From Aidingimonas halophila (GTDB lineage: Bacteria; Pseudomonadota; Gammaproteobacteria; Pseudomonadales; Halomonadaceae): a stretch of 64,000 bases of DNA. The translations under genes and the position numbers were made by a program. Under the pieces are notes generated by a model. It did no database searches, was not told the origin of the DNA, and worked only from the letters and a program-made list of their open reading frames with translations. Of the stretch, positions 58,473 through 64,000 are shown piece by piece. The stretch spans positions 372,001-436,000 of the forward strand of contig NZ_FNNI01000002.1 in NCBI RefSeq assembly GCF_900106955.1, read 5' to 3'. Every line of letters begins with the position of its first letter. Position 1 is the first letter of the stretch.

Positions 58473-59228
58473 ATGCCACTATTGATGGTGAGTCTGGCTG
58501 TTACGCTGTTCTTGTCGCTCAGCGCTTCCGTCAGCCATGCGGATCCGTTCTATTCCCCTCCGGCACCAGATGAAGAGGATCCCCACTTCAGCGGGGATAT
58601 CGAGCTGGGATACACGCGATTGTCAGGTAACACCAATAGCCAATCGCTGATCTCGAAAGGCACCCTCACCTGGCTGAAAGAACGTTGGACACACAGCCTT
58701 CGCGGCGAGATCCGCAATGTCTCGAGGGATGATGAAACCAGTGCCGAACAGTATCTGGCCGCCTGGCGCGAGCGGTACGATTTCAACGGCCCCCATTATT
58801 TGTTCGGCTTCACTCGGTGGGAAAAGGATCGCTTCAGTGGCTATGATCAGCAACTGGCAGCCATCGGCGGGTATGGCCGTCAAGTGCTGGATAACGAGGC
58901 TCACAAACTGTCCCTGGAAATGGGGCCAGGATATCGGCGCGACACCCTCGCGGATAACCATAGCGTCGAAAACCAGGCGGTCGCCTACGGTGCCCTGGAT
59001 TATGAATGGGACTTCTCATCAACGGCGTCATTGTCACAGGAGTTCTCCATGGAGGGCACTCAGGACAACGTCACCACGCGCTCGCTATCAGCACTGACAG
59101 CGAAACTCAATTCGCGGCTGGCGTTACGCCTATCCCATGAGATCAAGCGTAATTCACAGCCTCCTGAAGAGACCGATTCGCGACGAGACATGACAACCAG
59201 CGCGTCGATTCTGTATAGCTGGGAATGA
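58473..59228 (+). CDS. DUF481 outer-membrane protein
   Basis: 251 residues. Signal peptide MPLLMVSLAVTLFLSLSASV with a likely cleavage at SHA-DP, then repeated amphipathic strands with GDIELGYTRLSGNTNSQSLI typical of DUF481 (YdiY-like) proteins, ending in an aromatic strand (SILYSWE) as expected for beta-barrel insertion. The function is not established. The ATG at 58473 follows GGAGC by nine bases. Confidence 0.85.
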   Translation: MPLLMVSLAVTLFLSLSASVSHADPFYSPPAPDEEDPHFSGDIELGYTRLSGNTNSQSLISKGTLTWLKERWTHSLRGEIRNVSRDDETSAEQYLAAWRERYDFNGPHYLFGFTRWEKDRFSGYDQQLAAIGGYGRQVLDNEAHKLSLEMGPGYRRDTLADNHSVENQAVAYGALDYEWDFSSTASLSQEFSMEGTQDNVTTRSLSALTAKLNSRLALRLSHEIKRNSQPPEETDSRRDMTTSASILYSWE

Positions 59229-59237
59229 TGCAGATGA

Positions 59238-59265
59238 GAAAACGCCGGCCAAGGCCGGCGTTTTC
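59238..59265. terminator. Bidirectional Rho-independent terminator
   Basis: Perfect 13-bp arms GAAAACGCCGGCC / GGCCGGCGTTTTC with loop AA; T-runs follow on both strands. It lies between the convergent DUF481 gene and maeB. Confidence 0.9.
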
Positions 59266-59292
59266 CTGTGCTCGTCATGGCATGCAGGGCCA

Positions 59293-60561
59293 TCAACCGT
59301 AGATGTCGTCAACACTCTGCAACGGATAGTTCGACGGATACGGCTTGCGCGCCACACCGGAATCCACTGCCGCCTGTGCGACTGCAGAGGCAACCCACCC
59401 CAACAGGCGGGGGTCCAATGGCGTCGGGATAATGTATCCGCGGCCATAGGAGAGAGACTCAATCTCATAGCCATCAAGCACCACTTGCGGCACTTCTTCA
59501 CGCGCCAGGTCCTTCAATGCATGTACAGCGGCCACTTTCATTTCTTCATTGATGCGAGTAGCGCGAACATCGAGCGCTCCCCGAAAGATGAAAGGAAAGC
59601 CCAATACATTGTTAACCTGGTTGGGATAATCGGAACGACCCGTTGCCATGATCACATCATCGCGGGTGGCATTGGCCACGTCCGGATGTATCTCGGGATC
59701 CGGGTTGGAGCACGCGAACACGATGGGATTGGACGCCATGCTCTGAAGCTGTTCAGGTGACAGGAGGTTGGGGCCCGACAAACCGACAAAGACATCCGCA
59801 CCGTCGATCGCGTCATCAAGGGTACGACGATCGGTATCGGTAGCAAACATGGCTTTGTACTGGTTGAGGTCCTCGCGACCGCCATGGATGACTCCCTTGC
59901 GATCGAGCATGTCGATATGTTCCGCCTTGGCACCGCAGGAAACCAGCAGCTTCATGCATGCCACGGCAGCTGCACCGGCCCCCAGACACACGATTCTGGC
60001 ATCCTGGAGCGCCTTGCCGGCAATGTCCAATGCGTTCAGAAGACCGGCTGCCGTCACGATGGCCGTACCATGTTGATCGTCATGAAAGACCGGAATGTTA
60101 CAGCGCTCGATCAAGGATCGCTCGATCTCGAAACACTCAGGCGCCTTGATGTCTTCCAGGTTGATCCCACCCCAGGTATCGGCAATGCGCGCCACGGTAT
60201 CGACGAAGGCTTGCGGGCTCTCGGCATCGACCTCGATATCAACGGAGTTGATGCCGGCAAATTTCTTGAACAATACGCCCTTGCCTTCCATGACCGGCTT
60301 GCTGGCCAGCGGCCCCAGGTTTCCCAGGCCGAGAATCGCACTACCATCGGAAACCACTGCAACGAGATTCCCCTTACCGGTATAAAGGTAGGCATTTTCC
60401 GGGTCCTTGGCGATTTCGCGGCACGGTTCGGCCACACCGGGGCTATAAGCCAGGGCCAAGTGTTTTGCAGAATCGGTCGGCTTGGTCAGTTCAACGGAGA
60501 GCTTTCCGGGAATCGGCTGAGAGTGGTAATCCAGAGCCGCTTGCTTCTTGGCGTCAGTCAT
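59293..60561 (-). CDS. maeB: Malic enzyme (NADP-type, short form)
   Basis: 422 residues. It has the N-terminal malic domain (LALAYSPGVAEPCREIAKDP, KKFAGINSVDIEVDA, FHDDQHGTAIVTAAGLLNAL) and the NAD(P)-binding domain (IVCLGAGAAAVACMKLL). The C-terminal phosphotransacetylase-like domain of E. coli MaeB is missing, so it is the short form. It decarboxylates malate to pyruvate. Cofactor choice is inferred from the family. The ATG at 60561 (MTDAKKQAALDYH) is chosen by family start; the frame runs 25 codons further. A possible promoter (TTGTCG, 15 bases, TATATT) lies at 60600-60626. Confidence 0.93.
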   Translation of the reverse strand: MTDAKKQAALDYHSQPIPGKLSVELTKPTDSAKHLALAYSPGVAEPCREIAKDPENAYLYTGKGNLVAVVSDGSAILGLGNLGPLASKPVMEGKGVLFKKFAGINSVDIEVDAESPQAFVDTVARIADTWGGINLEDIKAPECFEIERSLIERCNIPVFHDDQHGTAIVTAAGLLNALDIAGKALQDARIVCLGAGAAAVACMKLLVSCGAKAEHIDMLDRKGVIHGGREDLNQYKAMFATDTDRRTLDDAIDGADVFVGLSGPNLLSPEQLQSMASNPIVFACSNPDPEIHPDVANATRDDVIMATGRSDYPNQVNNVLGFPFIFRGALDVRATRINEEMKVAAVHALKDLAREEVPQVVLDGYEIESLSYGRGYIIPTPLDPRLLGWVASAVAQAAVDSGVARKPYPSNYPLQSVDDIYG

Positions 60562-60777
60562 GCGTGTCGTCCGATCATGTCGTGAGGATGTCGCGCCAGA
60601 ATATAGAAAAACCGTTCCGGCGACAACTTGCCTCAAGTCATTGTCTTTATTGGAGTTTGCTGAAAATCATGAAAAACATTTCCAATTATATATCAAACCT
60701 TATAGGCGCTTCGAAAACCATAAGATAGAGCTTATTCGATATGCGCCGTTGGCCCGTATGGTTGTCACGCTCAGAAA

Positions 60778-60813
60778 CACGAGGCCCGCTCCTCTCGAGA
60801 AGCGGGCCTCGTG
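60778..60813 (-). terminator. Rho-independent terminator after rpmE
   Basis: Perfect 13-bp stem CACGAGGCCCGCT / AGCGGGCCTCGTG with a 10-base loop, followed on the minus strand by TTTCTGA. Confidence 0.8.
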
Positions 60814-60860
60814 GCGCAACGCCTTCGGTAGAAGGCGCGGTGCGTTAGCCAAGTTTTGGC

Positions 60861-61076
60861 TCAGTTGCGACGAATCGCGGCTCCAAAGCGCTTGTTGAAA
60901 CGCTCGACACGACCGCCGGTCGTTGCCTGTTTCTGCTTGCCGGTATAAAACGGATGGCACTGGGAGCACACGTCCAGGTAGAGATCCTGATCCGCGGTGG
61001 AGCCGACATCGAAGGTTGCGCCGCAAGAACATGTTGCGGTCACACGCTTGTATTCGGGATGGATAGCTTGTTTCAT
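60861..61076 (-). CDS. rpmE: 50S ribosomal protein L31
   Basis: 71 residues. [20 protein letters not shown] and [16 protein letters not shown] give the four zinc-binding cysteines of the C+ form of L31; [12 protein letters not shown] is the conserved C-terminal part. The start at 61076 follows AAGAGGCATGACG. Divergent from priA, the order found in many gammaproteobacteria. Confidence 0.97.
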   Translation of the reverse strand: MKQAIHPEYKRVTATCSCGATFDVGSTADQDLYLDVCSQCHPFYTGKQKQATTGGRVERFNKRFGAAIRRN

Positions 61077-61237
61077 CGTCATGCCTCTTGAGCGGTATGC
61101 CGCCACCTGATCACGAGCCAGGCACCGCATACAGGTTATCAACCGCGGTTGCCATATGCAGCGCCGCGGACCGGTTATCTCAGGCGGGAAACGCCATAGA
61201 GGGCGCATATTCTAGCAGAGCCATTCCCGGAGGCCAA

Positions 61238-63469
61238 TTGACAAACACGGATATCCACGTCCCCACCGTGCTAGGTGTTGCACTACCTACTCCGGTACGT
61301 CGCTTGTTCGACTACCGGCCTAACCAGGATGGGCCACCGACCGGATGGCGTCCCGGACAGCGGGTATGGGTGTCCTTTGGTCGTCGTGAGTTGGTCGGTA
61401 TCATCATCGAATGTCGGCAGTACAGCGAACTGCCCGCTAGTGACCTCAAACCCATACTGGCCTGGATCGATGATGCGCCACTACCGGCCGACTGGTTATG
61501 GTTGGGGCGCTTTGCGTCGCGCTACTATCAGCATGCGCTGGGAGACACCCTCCACCAGAGTCTTCCGGCACGGCTTCGGCAGGGACGGCCACTGGCTGCC
61601 CGCACGCAGGAACGCTGGCATCTTACCGACAAAGGCAAAGGCGTGCGTGCCGCCGATCTGGGGCGTGCCAAACGCCAGGGTGCGCTGCTCGAATTGCTGC
61701 ATCAGCACCCCCGAGGCCTGGTCCATTCGGCTATTACCGCACAAGGATTCACCCGGGAGCAGCTGGAGGGATTGCGCGACAAGTGCTTGGCTTATGCGCA
61801 CGCCGAGCCGGTCATCGAGGCCCCGCGCCCTCAACATATCCTGGCGGAGCCGGCCTTGACACTCAACCAGGAACAAGCTGCGGCACGCGCTATCCTGCAC
61901 GAGGGTCTGGACAGCTTTCATCCCTGCTTGCTGCATGGAGTGACCGGTAGCGGCAAGACGGAAATCTACTTGCAACTGATCGAGGCCGTGATCAAACGCG
62001 ATCGGCAGGCGCTGATTCTGGTCCCCGAAATCGGCTTGACACCTCAGACGCTGACCCGTTTTCGACGACGTTTCCAGGTGCCTGTGGTTGCGATGCACTC
62101 CGGACTGACGGACACCGAACGTCTCGATGCCTGGTTCGCCGCCATGAGCGGTCGTGCTCCAGTCGTCATCGGTACGCGCTCGGCGGTTTTCACTCCCCTG
62201 GCCCGGCCGGGAGCCATCATCGTCGACGAAGAACACGACACCTCTCTCAAACAGCAAGACGGCCTTCGCTATCATGCTCGCGACCTGGCCTTGGTCAGAG
62301 CACGACATCATGGCATCCCGATCGTTCTGGGAAGTGCCACCCCCTCCCTGGAAAGCCTTGCCAATGCGCGTAGCGGACATTACCGACACCTTCGACTGAC
62401 ACAACGTGCCAGCCGCCACGCGCCGGCGCGCCTTGAGTTGGTCGACATGCGCGGACGTACGAATCGAGGAGGACTGATTCCCGGTGTGATCGATACCATC
62501 GAAGCGACACTGCGTGCCGGCCATCAGGTCCTGGTGTTCATCAACAGGCGTGGATTCGCTCCCACGCTGGCCTGCCAGTCTTGTGGCTGGATGGCCGAAT
62601 GCAGTCACTGTGATGCGCGGCTTACACTGCACCGTCAGCCGCCTCTGCTTGCCTGTCATCACTGTGAAGCCCGTCACTCGCTCCCCGATGCCTGCCCTGA
62701 CTGTGGCAGCGCCGACCTGCGTCCCTTGGGGGCGGGCACCGAACGGGCCGAGGAAACACTGGCCGACTTGTTTCCCGACACGCCGGTCCACCGAATCGAC
62801 CGTGACAGTACGCGGCGTAAGGATGCACTGGAGCACACGCTCAACGAGGTCCGGCGCGGCACTCCCTGTCTCTTGGTCGGGACGCAGATGCTGGCAAAGG
62901 GCCACCACCTACCGCACGTTACCCTGGTCGTTGTGGTCAACGCCGATGCCGGACTTTATGCCAGCGACTTTCGCGCGCTGGAACACAGCGCCCAACTGCT
63001 CGAACAGGTCGCCGGGCGCGCGGGCCGGGCCCACCACCCCGGTCGGGTACTCGTCCAAACGTTGCACAGCGATGACCCACATCTCTCACTACTGGCCGAA
63101 AAGGGCTATGAAGCGCTGGCCGATTCGCTCCTGGAGGAGCGTCGCGTTGCGGCGCTCCCGCCCTATCGATACCTTGCCCTGGCGCGCTTCGAAAGCCCCC
63201 GCGAAGGGGATGTCATGGCATTGGCGGACACCGCTGCCCAGGCGGTGAAAGCCAGACTGACCGATCAGGCCCACACCCAATGCCTGGGTCCGGTGCCCGC
63301 GCCCATGGAGCGCCGACAAGGGCGTTATCATGTACAGTTGATGCTTTCCAGCACCCATCGGAGCAAGCTCCACGAAGCCAGCGCCTGGCTCATTGACTGG
63401 CTGGACAGGTCATCCCAGGCCCGGCGTGTCCGGTGGTCACTGGATATCGACCCACAAACGTTGAGCTAA
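61238..63469 (+). CDS. priA: Primosomal replication restart helicase PriA
   Basis: 743 residues. N-terminal 3'BD and winged-helix domains, helicase Walker A GVTGSGKTEIYLQ, DEEH box IIVDEEHDTSLKQQDGLRYH, zinc cysteines in CQSCGWMAECSHCDARL and CHHCEARHSLPDACPDCGS, and motif V/VI (GTQMLAKGHHLPHVTLV, EQVAGRAGRA). It reloads DnaB at stalled forks. The TTG at 61238 is chosen because GGAGG lies 5 bases before it and the family N-terminus starts close by; the open frame continues 50 codons upstream into the rpmE leader. Confidence 0.95.
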   Translation: MTNTDIHVPTVLGVALPTPVRRLFDYRPNQDGPPTGWRPGQRVWVSFGRRELVGIIIECRQYSELPASDLKPILAWIDDAPLPADWLWLGRFASRYYQHALGDTLHQSLPARLRQGRPLAARTQERWHLTDKGKGVRAADLGRAKRQGALLELLHQHPRGLVHSAITAQGFTREQLEGLRDKCLAYAHAEPVIEAPRPQHILAEPALTLNQEQAAARAILHEGLDSFHPCLLHGVTGSGKTEIYLQLIEAVIKRDRQALILVPEIGLTPQTLTRFRRRFQVPVVAMHSGLTDTERLDAWFAAMSGRAPVVIGTRSAVFTPLARPGAIIVDEEHDTSLKQQDGLRYHARDLALVRARHHGIPIVLGSATPSLESLANARSGHYRHLRLTQRASRHAPARLELVDMRGRTNRGGLIPGVIDTIEATLRAGHQVLVFINRRGFAPTLACQSCGWMAECSHCDARLTLHRQPPLLACHHCEARHSLPDACPDCGSADLRPLGAGTERAEETLADLFPDTPVHRIDRDSTRRKDALEHTLNEVRRGTPCLLVGTQMLAKGHHLPHVTLVVVVNADAGLYASDFRALEHSAQLLEQVAGRAGRAHHPGRVLVQTLHSDDPHLSLLAEKGYEALADSLLEERRVAALPPYRYLALARFESPREGDVMALADTAAQAVKARLTDQAHTQCLGPVPAPMERRQGRYHVQLMLSSTHRSKLHEASAWLIDWLDRSSQARRVRWSLDIDPQTLS

Positions 63470-63680
63470 AAAAGAAACACAAGCGGTGAGTTCGAAGAGT
63501 CGCCATCTCACGCATACTGTTCATGAGCCCCCGACGAAGCCGGCCAGGGTTTAAAGCCACAGCCCATTTGTCGATAATAGGCGGTCACCCACTGACGATA
63601 CCGACGGTTTCACGTCTTCTGTACGAGATCATCACTGTCGACGACGACGTTACGCCAGAGCCACAGGACACTCGGATTCC

Positions 63681-64000
63681 ATGAAAGAGACGATTACTGC
63701 GCTGCTCGGGGATGCGCTCAACACGCTCAAACAGCAGGGCGAAGTCCCCGATGACATCGACCCGACCATCAAAGTCGAGGCCACCAGGGACAAGGCTCAC
63801 GGCGACTATGCCACCAACCTGGCCATGATGCTGGCCAAGCCGGCAGGCAAGAACCCGCGGGATCTGGCCAATGCATTGGTCGCAGCCCTGCCCGAGAGTG
63901 CGGCCATCCGACAGACGGAGATTGCCGGCCCGGGATTCATCAATTTCTTTGCAGCGACCGATGCCATGGCACAGATCGTTGCCCGGATACTCGATGCCGG
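63681..64000 (+). CDS. argS: Arginyl-tRNA synthetase, N-terminal part (cut by window edge)
   Basis: The first 106 codons are present. MKETITALLGDALNTLKQQG and VEATRDKAHGDYATNLAMML are the ArgS N-terminal recognition domain, and AGPGFINFF follows. The catalytic core lies beyond base 64000. The ATG at 63681 gives the standard family N-terminus. priA-argS is a common order. The 211-base gap before it (63470-63680) shows no gene or clear terminator. Confidence 0.93.
   Translation, partial: MKETITALLGDALNTLKQQGEVPDDIDPTIKVEATRDKAHGDYATNLAMMLAKPAGKNPRDLANALVAALPESAAIRQTEIAGPGFINFFAATDAMAQIVARILDA

Noticed and set aside
61496-62908. A 470-codon minus-strand open frame opposite priA
   Set aside because: PriA motifs (Walker A, DEEH, zinc cysteines) are intact on the plus strand; the opposite frame is composition-driven.
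63585-63800. A 71-codon minus-strand frame overlapping the argS start
   Set aside because: It overlaps the well-supported ArgS N-terminus on the other strand and has no family features.

Overview
The window is about 64 kb of a GC-rich gammaproteobacterial chromosome. Almost every gene is a recognisable core or metabolic gene, and no insertion sequence, prophage or CRISPR array is visible. The gene order (recX-recA-pncC / mutS-fdxA, ponA-pilMNOPQ-aroKB, pyrG-kdsA-eno, alaS-lysC-csrA-tRNA) resembles Pseudomonas and Oceanospirillales. The acidic proteins and several Na+-linked or carboxylate transport systems suggest a moderately halophilic, Halomonas-like organism. That assignment is inference from gene content, not a database match.

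Layout. 1-2.1 kb: a CitA/DcuS-type sensor kinase (cut by the window edge), divergent from a 2-hydroxycarboxylate (citrate/malate) transporter. 2.1-17 kb, all minus strand: the cytochrome c maturation operon ccmABCDEF-dsbE-ccmHI runs with overlaps into smc, followed by zipA, ligA and a small UPF0270 gene. 17-18.3 kb: a LexA box drives an S24 peptidase without a DNA-binding domain, coupled to an IMPACT/YigZ gene. 18.3-24.5 kb: paired half-size chromate transporters, then a tripartite tricarboxylate transporter operon ending in a gamma-glutamyltransferase-family gene. 24.5-28 kb (minus): oxaloacetate decarboxylase oadGAB. 28-35.7 kb (minus): two tRNA-Arg and one tRNA-Ser, csrA, lysC, alaS, recX, recA (with a LexA box) and pncC. 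35.8-39 kb (plus): mutS and fdxA. 39-43.4 kb (minus): an unannotated CsrA-sequestering small RNA (RsmZ/CsrB type) and pyrG-kdsA-eno. 43.5-49.4 kb (minus): gltBD. 49.7-55.6 kb (minus): pilMNOPQ-aroK-aroB. 55.8-64 kb: mrcA, a DUF481 outer-membrane protein, maeB (minus), rpmE (minus), priA and the start of argS.

The most notable observation is the regulatory RNA at about 38991-39166 on the minus strand. It has eleven GGA motifs, several of them in hairpin loops, a strong intrinsic terminator, and a 40-bp palindrome made of two GacA/UvrY-like boxes upstream. It lies next to fdxA, as rsmZ does in Pseudomonas, and csrA, the gene for its expected target, is about 10 kb away. The second is the SOS-controlled S24-IMPACT gene pair. 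Several starts were moved to internal codons on the basis of ribosome binding sites and family length (zipA, ccmA, ccmB, lysC, alaS, recA, mutS, fdxA, maeB, rpmE, priA, pilN, pilP and others); the reason is given in each entry.
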